Source of the DNA: Massilia sp. UMI-21
GTDB taxonomy: Bacteria > Pseudomonadota > Gammaproteobacteria > Burkholderiales > Burkholderiaceae_D
Length of the DNA: 64,000 nucleotides
Assembly: GCA_015277795.1 (NCBI GenBank)
Contig: CP063848.1
Coordinates: 3,658,001 to 3,722,000, forward strand
Reading direction: 5' to 3'
The translations under genes were made by a program, and so were the position numbers. The notes below the pieces were generated by a model. It was not told the DNA's origin. It saw only the letters and a list, made by a program, of their open reading frames with translations, and made no database searches. Below are positions 46,240-56,083 of the stretch, piece by piece (within the stretch, counting starts at the first letter, position 1; each line of letters opens with the position of its first letter).

Positions 46240-47445
46240 TCAGGCCGCGACGCTCTGGGCCCAGGCCAGCGCCGACAGGTGCGCCTTGTTCACGTCGAGC
46301 GGGCTGATGTCGAGCGACTCGGCCAGCGAGGCCACCAGCTTCGAATTGAGCTCGCAGGCCTCGGCCAGCGCCAGGTAAGGCCCGTAGCGGCCCTCGCGCC
46401 CGAGCAGCGCCTTGACCACCTCTTCCGGCAAGGGCACCGTGTCCAGCACCTCCTTCATCGGCAAGCCCAGCAGCCGGTCGAGCAGCGAGAACATGCCGGC
46501 CACGAACAGGTTCTCCGCTTCGCCGCGCAGGCGTGTCGCGCCCAGCAGTTCGGCCAGGCGCCCACGGACCACCGCGGTCTCCATCAGCACCGGCGAATAG
46601 CCGCTGCTGCTGGCCGTGGCCAGCAGCAGCACCAGCCAGCGGTACAGCGGCGCGTAGCCCATCAGGGCAATCGCCTGGCGCAGCGACTGGACCTCGCGGG
46701 CGGCGCCGAAGCCGGCCGAATTAATGTAGCGCAGCAGCTTGTAGGTGAGCGCCGGATCGCGCTTGAGCACGTTCTCGAGCCTGGGCACGTCCTCGTTGTT
46801 CTGGACCATCTGCATCAGCTGCAGGATGGTGCTCTGGGTCGGGTTCATGCCCTTGACCGGGTTGCCCGGACGCGGGGTCAGGTGCAGCTTGCCCACGAAG
46901 GCGTCCAGTCCGAGCGCGGCGCAGGCGTCGAAATCGGCCCAGGTGGCGACCGGGCGGCCGACCATGCGCATGGCCGCATGCTTGGCCGCGGCGTAGGTGC
47001 GCGCCTGGGCGGCGACGTCGCTGCCGGCGAACTGCACCTCGACGTACGACGCGTAGGGCGACAGGTTACGGCCCAGCAGATTGATGTCGGCGCCGCGGAT
47101 CGACACCCCGACCCCGCCCACGCGCAGCGCCTGGACCGCCGAGCGCACGTTGGGGTCGGTCAGCCTGCGGATGCCGAGGGTGAGGACGGTGCGGTCCGGC
47201 GGCAGCGCGTGCAGCGCGTCCAGCGAGAGCATCTCGGGAACCGCGTCGAGGAACAGGATCTTGTCGCGCAGCAGCCAACCATGCTCGGGATGCTGGACGT
47301 GCTCGGCGACGAAGCCGACCAGGTCTTCCAGCTCCTGGTCGCTCGCGAGCTTGCCGTCGTGGTGCTGCCACGACAGTTCGTAGCCGATGACCCGCTGCTT
47401 CGGGTCGAGCAGCGGCTCACGAACGATGAAATTGGTTTGATGCAT
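46240..47445 (-). CDS. EAL-like/HDOD (YuxH-type) signalling protein
   Basis: A 401-residue soluble protein. The N-terminal 1-190 is a degenerate EAL domain: the signature has become GYELSW and the catalytic acidic residues are largely missing, so it should not cleave c-di-GMP. The C-terminal HDOD domain (about 195-395) shows LMQMVQNNEDVPRLENVLKRDPALTYKLLRYINSAGFG and RQAIALMGYAPLYRWLVLL. Such YuxH-type proteins act as protein-interaction or c-di-GMP-responsive regulators. It lies 57 bp downstream of cheZ on the same strand, suggesting it is the last gene of the chemotaxis operon. Confidence 0.88.
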   Translation of the reverse strand: MHQTNFIVREPLLDPKQRVIGYELSWQHHDGKLASDQELEDLVGFVAEHVQHPEHGWLLRDKILFLDAVPEMLSLDALHALPPDRTVLTLGIRRLTDPNVRSAVQALRVGGVGVSIRGADINLLGRNLSPYASYVEVQFAGSDVAAQARTYAAAKHAAMRMVGRPVATWADFDACAALGLDAFVGKLHLTPRPGNPVKGMNPTQSTILQLMQMVQNNEDVPRLENVLKRDPALTYKLLRYINSAGFGAAREVQSLRQAIALMGYAPLYRWLVLLLATASSSGYSPVLMETAVVRGRLAELLGATRLRGEAENLFVAGMFSLLDRLLGLPMKEVLDTVPLPEEVVKALLGREGRYGPYLALAEACELNSKLVASLAESLDISPLDVNKAHLSALAWAQSVAA

Positions 47446-47502
47446 GTGGGCGCGAAAAAGGTCTAACACGAGCACGCGGCCCGGACGCCGGGGCCTGCCC
47501 CG

Positions 47503-48153
47503 TCAGAAACCGAGACTGTCGAGCAGGTCGTCGACCTGGCCCTGGTCGGCCACCACTTCGCTCTTGCCTTCCGGCTTGATCTGCGGGCCGTTGAGCAGGC
47601 CGTTGTCGATCTCGCGCCGGATCTCGCTGGGGGCGAAGTCGATCAGCACCTGCACCAGCTGCTTCTCGAGGTTCTGGGCGATGCCGGTGATGCGGCCGAT
47701 CACCTGACCGGTCAGGTCCTGGAAGTCCTGGGCCATCATGATGTCCATCAGCTGGCCGCGGGTGGCGGCGGCCCCCGCGCGCGACTCGTCCAGCCCGGCG
47801 ACGGTGCGCTGCGCCAGCGCGCGCCATTCGGCCTCGCTCGCGCCGCCGTCGAGCAGGGTTTGCCAGGCGCCCGAGAGTTCGGCCGAACGGGTTTCGATGG
47901 CGTCCTGCACCGGACCGGCGGCATCGGTGGCGTCGAGCACGCGCTTGGCCGCCTGTTCCGACAGCCGCGCCACGTAGTCGAGGCGATCGCGCGCATCGGG
48001 GATGTCGCTGGCCGCCTTCTCGATCAGCTTGTCGAGCCCGAGGCCGCGCAGGCTCTCGTGCAGCGCGCGCGTCATGTGGCCGATCCGGCTCAGGACCTCC
48101 TCGTGCGGCTCGTTCGACTGCGCCACGCCCTGGACAGCGGTCTGCTCGGTCAT
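47503..48153 (-). CDS. cheZ: CheZ, CheY-P phosphatase
   Basis: A 216-residue helical protein that speeds up dephosphorylation of CheY-P. The active motif QDFQDLTGQ contains the catalytic pair Asp146 and Gln150 (the D-X3-Q of E. coli Asp143/Gln147). The C-terminal CheY-binding helix is exact: QVDDLLDSLGF. Immediately downstream of cheY (one base apart), as usual. Confidence 0.96.
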   Translation of the reverse strand: MTEQTAVQGVAQSNEPHEEVLSRIGHMTRALHESLRGLGLDKLIEKAASDIPDARDRLDYVARLSEQAAKRVLDATDAAGPVQDAIETRSAELSGAWQTLLDGGASEAEWRALAQRTVAGLDESRAGAAATRGQLMDIMMAQDFQDLTGQVIGRITGIAQNLEKQLVQVLIDFAPSEIRREIDNGLLNGPQIKPEGKSEVVADQGQVDDLLDSLGF

Positions 48154-48154
48154 A

Positions 48155-48550
48155 TCAGCCTGCCTTGTCCATCTTTTCGAAGATCTTGTTGAGCTTCTCG
48201 TCCAGCGTGGCGGCCGTGAACGGCTTGACCACGTAGCCGCTCGCGCCCGCCTGCGCGGCGGCGATGATGTTTTCCTTCTTGGCTTCGGCGGTCACCATCA
48301 GCACCGGCAGCTTGGCCAGCGCGGGATCGGCACGAATATTCTGCAACATGGTCAGTCCGTCCATGTTCGGCATGTTCCAGTCAGACACCACGAAGTCGAA
48401 CTGTTCGCTGCGCAGCTTGGCCAGGCCCATCACGCCGTCTTCGGCTTCGTCGACATTGGCATAACCCAGTTCCTTCAACAGATTCCGGACGATGCGTCGC
48501 ATCGTCGAGAAATCGTCAACAACCAGAAAACGCATCTTTGGATCAGCCAT
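48155..48550 (-). CDS. cheY: CheY chemotaxis response regulator
   Basis: A 131-residue receiver domain. Acidic pocket in [12 protein letters not shown], phospho-acceptor Asp in [13 protein letters not shown], Thr in LMVTAEA, and Lys in YVVKPF. It closely resembles E. coli CheY, including the switch-binding face, and is coupled to cheZ, so this is the likely motor-binding CheY. Phosphorylated by CheA, it binds FliM and reverses the motor. Confidence 0.97.
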   Translation of the reverse strand: MADPKMRFLVVDDFSTMRRIVRNLLKELGYANVDEAEDGVMGLAKLRSEQFDFVVSDWNMPNMDGLTMLQNIRADPALAKLPVLMVTAEAKKENIIAAAQAGASGYVVKPFTAATLDEKLNKIFEKMDKAG

Positions 48551-48671
48551 GAATTACTCCGTTTTGAATCTTGTACTTTGGTTTATTGGATGAAGACCGC
48601 ACAACAGCCTCCAGAATAGCATTTTTGTTGCCATACGGCGATAAAATGGCAGCAAACCCACCCCGTTCGGA

Positions 48672-49733
48672 TCAAACACGCAACGCCCGGCCGCCCTGCG
48701 CGGCCAGGTGCTCGAGCACCATGCGCGGCAAGGCCTGCAAGCTGCCCACTTCGTGGGCGGCGCCGAGCGCGATCGCCTCGCGCGGCATGCCGAACACGAC
48801 GCAGCTGGCCTCGTCCTGGGCGAAATTGTGCGCGCCGGCCTGGCGCATGTCCAGCATGCCGGCGGCGCCGTCCTTGCCCATGCCGGTCAGGATAACACCA
48901 ACGGCATTCTTGCCCGCCGCCTCGGCGGCACTGCGGAACAGCACGTCCACCGAGGGCCGGTGCCGGTTGACCGGCGGGCTTTGCTCGATCCGGGTCATGT
49001 AGTTGGCGCCGGAACGGGTGAGCACGAGGTGCGAGTGCCCCGGCGCGATGTAGGCGTGGCCCGGCAGCACGCGCTCGTTGCCCGCGGACTCGGTCACGCT
49101 GATCTTGCACAGCGAATCGAGGCGCTTGGCGAAGGAACTGGTGAAGCCTTCCGGCATGTGCTGGGCGATCAGGATGCCGGGGCAGTCCGACGGCATCTGC
49201 ATCAGGAATTCGCGGATCGCCTCGGTGCCGCCGGTGGAGGCGCCGATGATGATCAGTTTTTCCGACGAGATCAGGGGGCTGCGCAGGGCCGACAGCTGCG
49301 CGGACGGCGGCGCGCCCGGCAGCGCGCGCTTGATGCGGGCGCGGCTGGCTGCGCGAATCTTGTCGGCGATGAGTTCGGTGTACTCGCGCATCCCGGTCTG
49401 GATCGAGATCTTCGGCTTGGTCACGAAGTCGACCGCACCCAGTTCCAGCGCGCGCATCGTGATTTCCGAGCCGCGCTCGGTCAGCGACGACACCATCAGC
49501 ACCGGCATCGGGCGCAGGCGCATCAGTTTTTCCAGGAAATCGAGGCCGTCCATCTTCGGCATCTCGACGTCGAGCGTGAGCACGTCGGGGTTGTGGCGCT
49601 TGATCAGCTCGCGCGCGACCAGCGGGTCGGGCGCGGTGGCCACGACTTCCATGTCGGGCTGCGAGTTGACGATTTCGCTCATCACACTGCGGATCAGCGC
49701 GGAGTCGTCGACGATCAGTACCTTGATTGTCAT
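48672..49733 (-). CDS. cheB: CheB, receptor methylesterase/deamidase
   Basis: A 353-residue two-domain protein. The receiver domain (1-120, phospho-Asp in [13 protein letters not shown]) controls the methylesterase domain (about 160-350). That domain carries the Ser in [10 protein letters not shown], the His in AQHMPEGFT and the Asp in [10 protein letters not shown]. It removes methyl groups added by CheR to chemoreceptors, giving adaptation. Gap of 121 bp to cheY downstream. Confidence 0.97.
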   Translation of the reverse strand: MTIKVLIVDDSALIRSVMSEIVNSQPDMEVVATAPDPLVARELIKRHNPDVLTLDVEMPKMDGLDFLEKLMRLRPMPVLMVSSLTERGSEITMRALELGAVDFVTKPKISIQTGMREYTELIADKIRAASRARIKRALPGAPPSAQLSALRSPLISSEKLIIIGASTGGTEAIREFLMQMPSDCPGILIAQHMPEGFTSSFAKRLDSLCKISVTESAGNERVLPGHAYIAPGHSHLVLTRSGANYMTRIEQSPPVNRHRPSVDVLFRSAAEAAGKNAVGVILTGMGKDGAAGMLDMRQAGAHNFAQDEASCVVFGMPREAIALGAAHEVGSLQALPRMVLEHLAAQGGRALRV

Positions 49734-49781
49734 GCGTCGTCCCTTTCAGGTCTTGGTGCCGGCCACTACGTTCAAAAGAGC

Positions 49782-50375
49782 TCAGAACAGATCGATATCG
49801 CCGCCGACCGGTTCGACCTTGAGTCGTTTGGCGTAATCGAGTTCGCGTTTTGCCAGCGTATCGTTTTGGGTTTGCATCAGCTTCTTCACCAGTACCTTGC
49901 CGGTCTTCGGGAAGAAGTACACCTTGCGCGGATAGATGTCGTTCAGGTCCGAGGCCAGCACCGGGATCCGCTCGGTCTTGAGGAAGTTCACGACGAAGGT
50001 GGCGTTGCGCTCGCCCACGTTCATCGCCGTGAAGCCGCGCAGCACCGCGCCGCCGCCGAACACCTTGGCCTCCAGGTTCTCGCGCCGGGCGCCGGCCTTG
50101 AGCAGGTCGTTGATCAGGATCTCCATCGCGAAGCTGCCGTAGCGCATCGAGGCCGACACCGGATTGCCGGCGTCGCCGCCGTCGGGCAGCATGAAGTGGT
50201 TCATGCCGCCCAGGCCGCTGATGCGGTCGCGGATGCAGGCCGACACGCAGGAACCGAGCACGGTCACGATCAGCATGTTCTTGCCGGTGTAGTAGTACTC
50301 GCCCGGCAGGATCTTGGCGGCGTCGCAGTCGAAGGTGCGGTCGTAATAGACGTTGGTGGCGAACTGGTTGTTCAT
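49782..50375 (-). CDS. cheD: CheD, chemoreceptor glutamine deamidase
   Basis: A 197-residue protein with the catalytic Cys in VLGSCVSACIRD and His in GGMNHFMLPDGG. Asn/Ala-rich AMEILINDLLKAGA and KVFGGG blocks are typical. It deamidates specific Gln residues of chemoreceptors. The C-terminus ends GGDIDLF, very like the end of the CheZ-like protein (SGDIELF) encoded earlier in the same operon. Confidence 0.96.
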   Translation of the reverse strand: MNNQFATNVYYDRTFDCDAAKILPGEYYYTGKNMLIVTVLGSCVSACIRDRISGLGGMNHFMLPDGGDAGNPVSASMRYGSFAMEILINDLLKAGARRENLEAKVFGGGAVLRGFTAMNVGERNATFVVNFLKTERIPVLASDLNDIYPRKVYFFPKTGKVLVKKLMQTQNDTLAKRELDYAKRLKVEPVGGDIDLF

Positions 50376-50392
50376 GGTCGAATCCGGTGCAA

Positions 50393-51250
50393 TCAGCGGC
50401 GCGCGGCGCCGTCAAGCTCGTACACGGTCTTGCCGCGCAGGCGCAGCGAATCCGACACGTACAGGAAGTTTTCGGAGTGCCCGGCGAACAGCAGGGCGTG
50501 CGGCTTCATCAGCGGCACGAAGCGCGCCAGGATCTTGCGCTGGGTGTCCTTGTCGAAGTAGATCATCACGTTGCGGCAGAAGATCGCGTCGAACTGCCCT
50601 TCCAGCGGCCATGCGTCCGCCAGCAGGTTCAGCTGGCGAAAGCTCACCAGCTGGCGCACTTCGGGGCGTACCCGCGCCATGCCTTCGTTGGCGCCCTTCC
50701 CTTTCAGGAAAAAGCGTTTCAGGCGCTCCTGGCCGGCCTTCTCGGCGCGCTCCATCGGATAGACCGCGTTGGCGCCGACCGCCAGCACATTGGTGTCGAT
50801 GTCGGTCGCCACCACCTGGACCGGCGGCGTGAGCGAGCCGAAGGCCTCGCAGGCCGTCATCGCGATCGAGTACGGTTCTTCGCCGGTGGACGCGGCCGAG
50901 CACCAGATGGTGAGCGGCGCGCCGTCGCGGCGGCGCAGGGCCTGTAGGTGGTCGGCCAGCAGCGGGAAGTGATGCGCCTCGCGGAAGAACGAGGTCAGGT
51001 TGGTGGTCAGCGCGTTGGTGAACGCTTCCCACTCGGCGCCCAAGCGGCCGGCCTCGAGTTCGTCGAGGTAGCGCACGAACGACTGGATGCCGGTGGCGCG
51101 CAGGCGCCGCGCCAGGCGGCTGTAGACCATTTCCTGCTTGCTCTCGGCCAGCGAGATGCCGGCGCGCTGGTAGATCAGCGCGCGTACCCGCTCGAAATCA
51201 CTGCGCGTGAAGTCGAACTCCTTGACCGTATCGGATCGTTGCTGCGGCAC
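50393..51250 (-). CDS. cheR: CheR, chemoreceptor methyltransferase
   Basis: A 285-residue SAM-dependent enzyme that methylates glutamates of chemoreceptors. N-terminal helical domain (FERVRALIYQRAGISL), then the SAM domain with WCSAASTGEEPYSIAM and FCRNVMIYFD. It opposes CheB. Spaced 17 bp from cheD. Confidence 0.97.
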   Translation of the reverse strand: MPQQRSDTVKEFDFTRSDFERVRALIYQRAGISLAESKQEMVYSRLARRLRATGIQSFVRYLDELEAGRLGAEWEAFTNALTTNLTSFFREAHHFPLLADHLQALRRRDGAPLTIWCSAASTGEEPYSIAMTACEAFGSLTPPVQVVATDIDTNVLAVGANAVYPMERAEKAGQERLKRFFLKGKGANEGMARVRPEVRQLVSFRQLNLLADAWPLEGQFDAIFCRNVMIYFDKDTQRKILARFVPLMKPHALLFAGHSENFLYVSDSLRLRGKTVYELDGAARR

Positions 51251-51337
51251 GTGTGTTGCCTCTTGGTTGCTGTTGCTCTGCGTGTTGCTCGTGCCGGGCC
51301 GTTCGTAGGGTGGGCGGCTGCGCCGCCCACCCCAGGT

Positions 51338-51844
51338 TCATGCTGCCAGCTTGTCCATCAGGCCCATCTCGCCGGACGACATCAGCTTGTCGATGTCGAC
51401 CAGGATCAGCATGCGCTCGTCCACCGTGCCCAGGCCGATCATGTAGTCCGAATTGAAGGCGGTGCCCATTTCCGGGGCCGGCTTGATCTGCTCCGGGGTG
51501 AGCGTGGTCACGTCGGACACGCTGTCGACCACCATGCCCATGATGCGACCGGCGATGTTCAGGATGATCACGACGGTGAACTGGTCGTACACCGGCGTGC
51601 CCAGGTTGAACTTGATGCGCATGTCCACCACCGGGATGATGATGCCACGCAGGTTGATCACGCCCTTGATGAATTCCGGGGCATTGGCGATGCGGGTGAC
51701 CGCTTCGTAGCCGCGGATTTCCTGCACCTTGAGGATGTCGATGCCGTATTCCTCGGAGCCCAGGGTGAAGGCCAGGAATTCGCTGCCGGCGCCTTCGATG
51801 CTGCCGTCGCCCGGCTTGTTGTTCTGTACAGTAGACATGTTCAC
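51338..51844 (-). CDS. cheW: CheW, chemotaxis coupling protein
   Basis: A 168-residue adaptor with an SH3-like double barrel. Typical segments are [46 protein letters not shown] and [14 protein letters not shown]. It links chemoreceptors to CheA. No chemoreceptor gene lies in the gap between cheW and cheR, where many relatives have one. Confidence 0.97.
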   Translation of the reverse strand: MNMSTVQNNKPGDGSIEGAGSEFLAFTLGSEEYGIDILKVQEIRGYEAVTRIANAPEFIKGVINLRGIIIPVVDMRIKFNLGTPVYDQFTVVIILNIAGRIMGMVVDSVSDVTTLTPEQIKPAPEMGTAFNSDYMIGLGTVDERMLILVDIDKLMSSGEMGLMDKLAA

Positions 51845-51866
51845 GTCCTCTTGGGTTAATGTTTTG

Positions 51867-54026
51867 TCAAAGGCTGGACGAAGCGACCGCGTCGCCCAGC
51901 AGCTGGCGCGACGAGCGCACCAGCGCGGCCACGTCCAGGATCAGGGCGACGCCGCCGTCGCCGAGGATGGTGGCGCCGGAGATGCCGGCCACCTTGCGGT
52001 AATTCGCCTCCAGGTTCTTGACCACCACCTGCTGCTGGCCCACCAGTTCGTCCACGAACAGCGCGGCCCGCTTGCCCTCGGTCTCGAGGATCACCACGAT
52101 GCCTTCCGACGGATCGGTGATGCGCGCGCTGATGTCGAACATCTGGTACAAGGGGATCAGCGGCAGGTATTCGCCGCGCACCTTGAGCACGCGTCCGCGT
52201 CCCGCGATCTCGCGGATATCCTGCGGCGCCGGCTGCAGCGACTCGACCACGAAGGACAGCGGCAGGATATACACCTCTTCGCCGCTGCGGATCGACATGC
52301 CGTCCAGGATCGCCAGCGTCAGCGGCAGCGAGATCGAGATCGTGGTGCCGAAGCCGCGCGCCGAGCGGATGTCGACGCTGCCGCCCATCGCGGCGATGTT
52401 GCGCTTGACGACGTCCATGCCGACGCCGCGTCCCGAGACGTCGGTCACCTGCTCGGCGGTCGAGAAGCCGGGCGCGAAGATCAGCTGCCAGACCTCCTCG
52501 TCGCTCATGTTGTCGCTGACGGCCAGCCCGTTCTCGGCCGCCTTGGCCAGGATGCGCTCGCGGTTCAGCCCGCCGCCGTCGTCCGAGACTTCGATGACGA
52601 TGTTGCCGCCCTGGTGGCCGGCCGACAGGAACAGGCGGCCCGCCTCCGACTTGCCGGCGGCCGCGCGCGCGGCCGGCATCTCGATGCCGTGGTCGATCGA
52701 GTTGCGCACCAGATGGGTCAGCGGGTCGACGATGCGCTCGATCAGGCCCTTGTCCAGTTCGGTGGCGGCGCCGTTGGTGATGAAGTCCACCTTCTTGCCG
52801 AGTTTGCCGGCCAGGTCGCGCACCATGCGCGGGAAGCGCGAGAACACGAAGTCCATCGGCATCATGCGGATCGACATCACGGCTTCCTGCAGCTCGCGCG
52901 TGTTGCGGCCCAGCTGGCTGATGGAGTTCAGCAGGCGCTCGTGCGCCATCGGGTCGAGGTTGCCGCTCCTTTGCTCGAGCATGGCATTGGTGATCACCAG
53001 TTCGCCGATCAGGTTGATCAGCTGGTCGACCTTCTCGACCGACACCCGGATCGAGGACGATTCGGCGTGCGGATCCTTCCTGGCGGCCTTCTTGTCGGTG
53101 GTCTCGCTCGCTTCGAGCGGTTCGGGGCGCTGCGCCGGCGCCGGCGTGGGCGCCGGTTCGTTCGTGATGCCCGCCAGCGCGCGGATCTGCTCGATCGGCT
53201 GGAAGAAGCCGTAGCCGCGCTCGTCCTCCGACAAGGCTTCATCGGCAGCGGGCGCGCTGTCGTCATCGACGTCGAAGAAACCGTAGCCCTGCTCGTCCTC
53301 GATGCGCTTGCGCTCGGCGGCCTCGATGGCGCGCTGCTCCGGGCTCAAGGGCGGGGCTTCGAAGATCTTCAGGTCGTCCGGATCGAGCACGAAGGAGCAG
53401 ATCGCGATGATGTCGTCCAGGCTCTCGTGGGTGGTGATGACGATGGCGCTGCGCCCGCCTTCCAGCGGGGTCACCTTGACGCGGCCCATCAGGCCGAGCT
53501 CGTCGACCAGCGCGCTGATGTCGCGCAGCTCGACCGCCGGCAGTTCGATCTTGTAGCGGTGCGCGTTCTCGAGCGGGTGATCGGTCCTGGCCTGCGCCGT
53601 CAGGTAGGACGGCGCCACCAGCGGCGCCTGCGGCACCAGGCCCTCGGCCAGGTCGTGCAGCACCATGCGCACGTTGGCGACCGCCTCCTGGTCGACCGCC
53701 GCGCCGTGGCGGTGGCCGTCGAGCTGCATCTTGAGGCTGTCCTTGGCCGCCAGGAAGGCGTCCACGTGGTTGCTGGTGAGCGCCATCTCGCCCTTGCGGA
53801 TGCGGTCCAGCAGCGACTCGAGCACGTGCGTGACTTCGCTCATGTCGCTCAAGCCGAAGGTCGAGGCGCCGCCCTTGACCGAGTGGGCGGTGCGGAAGAT
53901 CGCATTCAGGTCTTCCGGGTCGGGCGCGGCCACCTCGACGCCCAGCAGCAGCCGCTCCATTTCGGCGAGCAGTTCCTCTGCCTCGTCGAAAAAGACCTGG
54001 TAAAACTGGCTGATGTCGATCGTCAT
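51867..54026 (-). CDS. cheA: CheA, chemotaxis histidine kinase
   Basis: A 719-residue kinase. P1 domain with the phosphorylated His in [15 protein letters not shown] near residue 48. P2 (CheY/CheB docking) about 150-230. A disordered linker follows with a duplicated short segment ([15 protein letters not shown] and [11 protein letters not shown]). Then P3 dimerisation, P4 ATPase ([34 protein letters not shown]) and P5 CheW-like domain (580-715). Receptor state controls autophosphorylation and transfer to CheY and CheB. All catalytic boxes are intact. Confidence 0.97.
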   Translation of the reverse strand: MTIDISQFYQVFFDEAEELLAEMERLLLGVEVAAPDPEDLNAIFRTAHSVKGGASTFGLSDMSEVTHVLESLLDRIRKGEMALTSNHVDAFLAAKDSLKMQLDGHRHGAAVDQEAVANVRMVLHDLAEGLVPQAPLVAPSYLTAQARTDHPLENAHRYKIELPAVELRDISALVDELGLMGRVKVTPLEGGRSAIVITTHESLDDIIAICSFVLDPDDLKIFEAPPLSPEQRAIEAAERKRIEDEQGYGFFDVDDDSAPAADEALSEDERGYGFFQPIEQIRALAGITNEPAPTPAPAQRPEPLEASETTDKKAARKDPHAESSSIRVSVEKVDQLINLIGELVITNAMLEQRSGNLDPMAHERLLNSISQLGRNTRELQEAVMSIRMMPMDFVFSRFPRMVRDLAGKLGKKVDFITNGAATELDKGLIERIVDPLTHLVRNSIDHGIEMPAARAAAGKSEAGRLFLSAGHQGGNIVIEVSDDGGGLNRERILAKAAENGLAVSDNMSDEEVWQLIFAPGFSTAEQVTDVSGRGVGMDVVKRNIAAMGGSVDIRSARGFGTTISISLPLTLAILDGMSIRSGEEVYILPLSFVVESLQPAPQDIREIAGRGRVLKVRGEYLPLIPLYQMFDISARITDPSEGIVVILETEGKRAALFVDELVGQQQVVVKNLEANYRKVAGISGATILGDGGVALILDVAALVRSSRQLLGDAVASSSL

Positions 54027-54062
54027 GATGAAATTCCCTGAAAGGCCCGGCCGCTCATCGCC

Positions 54063-54428
54063 TTAACCGATGACCTTCTTGACTACTTCGATGAGACGCT
54101 GGGGGTCGAAAGGCTTGACCAGCCAGCCGTTGGCGCCGGCGGCGCGGCCCTTGGCCTTCATCTCGTCGGACGATTCGGTGGTCAGCATCAGGATCGGGGT
54201 CTTGGCGTAGGTCGGCAGCGTGCGCAGGGTCTTGATCAGGGCCAGGCCGTCCATGCGCGGCATGTTCTGGTCGGTCAGGACCAGGTCCACGCTCTGCTGC
54301 TTCGCCTTGTCGAGGCCATCCTGGCCGTCGACGGCTTCCACCACGTTGTAGCCGGCCGCCTTGAGGCTGAAGGCCACCATCTGGCGCAGCGAACTGGAAT
54401 CGTCGACCGCGAGAATCGTTTTTGCCAT
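54063..54428 (-). CDS. CheY-like single-domain response regulator
   Basis: A 121-residue receiver domain: acidic pocket AVDDSSSLRQM, phospho-Asp in LTDQNMPRMDGL, Thr in LMLTTES, Lys in WLVKPFD. The ATG at 54428 has AGGAG upstream. It precedes cheA and differs from the CheY at 48155, so it may be a phosphate sink or serve another output. The upstream neighbour encodes a CheZ-like phosphatase, which may act on it. Confidence 0.93.
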   Translation of the reverse strand: MAKTILAVDDSSSLRQMVAFSLKAAGYNVVEAVDGQDGLDKAKQQSVDLVLTDQNMPRMDGLALIKTLRTLPTYAKTPILMLTTESSDEMKAKGRAAGANGWLVKPFDPQRLIEVVKKVIG

Positions 54429-54509
54429 GTTTTGCTCCTGCTGTTTTGTTCCGGACTGCGCCGGTTGAATGTTAAATGGCTGAATGTGTATTTGTCGTGG
54501 CCAGCGCAC

Positions 54510-55058
54510 TCAGAAGAGTTCGATGTCCCCGCTTTCGAGGTGCTGCTGGTTGACCGACTTGCGCAGCATGCTGCGCAGCTCGAGCGACTGGATCGCCAGC
54601 GCCATGCTGACCTTGCCCAGGCGCTCGACGATCTCGTCGCTGTCGGTCTCCGGCGCGATCTCGGCGCCGTGGTCGCCGAGGGTGCCGAGGAAGTCGCGCA
54701 GGCCGGTCACGCGGCGCAGCGTACGGTCGATCAGCTGGCTGGTCATGTCCTGGAACTGCATGCTGGTGATCGCCGAGTTCACGTGCTGGCCGATCTCGCC
54801 CGACATGTCCGCCAGGTTCGCGCTGTCTTCCGCGCTCGGGGTCTCGCCGGCCAGCAGGCGGTTGATTGCCTCCTGGCGCGCGCCGACCGCGGTATGGATC
54901 GCCATGAAGCTGCTGGTCAGCTTGTCGATGGCTTCCTCCAGCAGCAGCTCGGTCTGCAGCAGGTCGGTCTCGACCTCGGTCAGGTGGCGGCGCCCGTGGA
55001 TGGCCACACCCGACAGCAGGCGCTTCACGTGCGACCCCAGAATCTTTTTTCTTTTCAT
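54510..55058 (-). CDS. CheZ-like phosphatase (second CheZ-type protein)
   Basis: A 182-residue all-helical protein. The core SMQFQDMTSQLIDRTLRRV matches the CheZ active region AQDFQDLTGQVIGRI. The catalytic Asp (104) and Gln (108) are kept with the same four-residue spacing. Instead of the CheZ C-terminal CheY-binding helix it ends in SGDIELF, like the CheD end GGDIDLF. A basic N-terminus (MKRKKILGSHVKR) precedes. It lies between motB and the cheY-like gene, so the two form a plausible phosphatase and response-regulator pair. Annotated here by motif; activity is inferred. Confidence 0.75.
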   Translation of the reverse strand: MKRKKILGSHVKRLLSGVAIHGRRHLTEVETDLLQTELLLEEAIDKLTSSFMAIHTAVGARQEAINRLLAGETPSAEDSANLADMSGEIGQHVNSAITSMQFQDMTSQLIDRTLRRVTGLRDFLGTLGDHGAEIAPETDSDEIVERLGKVSMALAIQSLELRSMLRKSVNQQHLESGDIELF

Positions 55059-55080
55059 TCGCGTCTCCAGTCCTGCTGGG

Positions 55081-56028
55081 CTATTTGGCGCCGGGCGGCA
55101 TGCCGCCGGCCGCGGCCACCGCCTCGGCGGCCGCCGCGGGTTGCTGTGCCGGCACCTCGAGCGAAGCGGCGTCGCGCTGCACGGCTTCCTCGGTGCGCTT
55201 GTTCATCACGATGATGCTGATGCGCCGGTTGATCGGGTTGAACGGATCGGTGCGGTCGAGCGGCGCGGCCGAGGCCAGGCCCACCACGCGCAGCACCTTG
55301 TCGTCGCCCAGGCCGCCGCGCACCAGTTCGCGGCGCGAGGCGTTGGCGCGGTCGGCCGACAGTTCCCAGTTGCTGTAGCCGGCGTCGCTCACATACGGGG
55401 TCGAGTCGGTATGGCCGGACAGGCCGATCTTGTTCGGCACCTCGTTGAGCACCATGCCGATCACGTTCAGGATCTCTCTCGTGTACGGCTGCAGCTCGGC
55501 CCTGGCCAGTTCGAACATCGGACGGTTCTGCTCGTCCACGATCTGGATGCGCAGGCCTTCGCTGGTGATGTCGAGCAGCAGCTGGTTCTTGTATTTCTTG
55601 AGCAGCGGGTTGACCTCGATGACCGATTCGATCCTGGCCTTGAGCGACTGCAGGCGGTCGGCTTCGGCCTTCGCGACCTGGGCCTTGGCCGCTTCCAGGT
55701 TGTAGGTCTTCGAGCTCGGGTCGATGTCGCCCTTCTTGACCTGGCCGTTGCGGCGGGTCAGGTCGGTGCCGCCGCCCTTGATCACCGACGAGGAGTCGCC
55801 CGCGCCCGAGCCGCCCGCCATCGCCACCTTGAGCGGCGTCGCGAAATATTCCGAGATGCCTTCCAGGTCGCCCTTGGCGGTCGAGCCGAGCAGCCACATG
55901 AGCAGGAAGAATGCCATCATCGCGGTCACGAAGTCGGCGTACGCGATCTTCCAGGCGCCGCCATGATGACCGCCCTGCACCTTCTTGATGCGCTTGACCA
56001 CGATCGGGCGCATGCCTTCGTCAGCCAT
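55081..56028 (-). CDS. motB: MotB, flagellar stator protein
   Basis: A 315-residue inner-membrane protein. Single N-terminal helix (about 28-50, YADFVTAMMAFFLLMWLL) with the essential proton-binding Asp32. A plug/linker region and a C-terminal OmpA-like peptidoglycan-binding domain (about 165-290, GLSGHTDSTPY, NRRISIIVM) follow. The tail is Ala/Gln-rich. With MotA it forms the proton-driven stator of the flagellar motor. Confidence 0.96.
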   Translation of the reverse strand: MADEGMRPIVVKRIKKVQGGHHGGAWKIAYADFVTAMMAFFLLMWLLGSTAKGDLEGISEYFATPLKVAMAGGSGAGDSSSVIKGGGTDLTRRNGQVKKGDIDPSSKTYNLEAAKAQVAKAEADRLQSLKARIESVIEVNPLLKKYKNQLLLDITSEGLRIQIVDEQNRPMFELARAELQPYTREILNVIGMVLNEVPNKIGLSGHTDSTPYVSDAGYSNWELSADRANASRRELVRGGLGDDKVLRVVGLASAAPLDRTDPFNPINRRISIIVMNKRTEEAVQRDAASLEVPAQQPAAAAEAVAAAGGMPPGAK

Positions 56029-56083
56029 GGTGCCCTCGCGCGTCGACGTTCATGTGAATGGGATGATGCAGCGGCATTGCGGC

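Noticed and set aside
51729..54041. 770-codon open frame on the plus strand opposite cheA
   Set aside because: Shadow of cheA; His/Arg/Asp-rich repeats with no recognisable domain.
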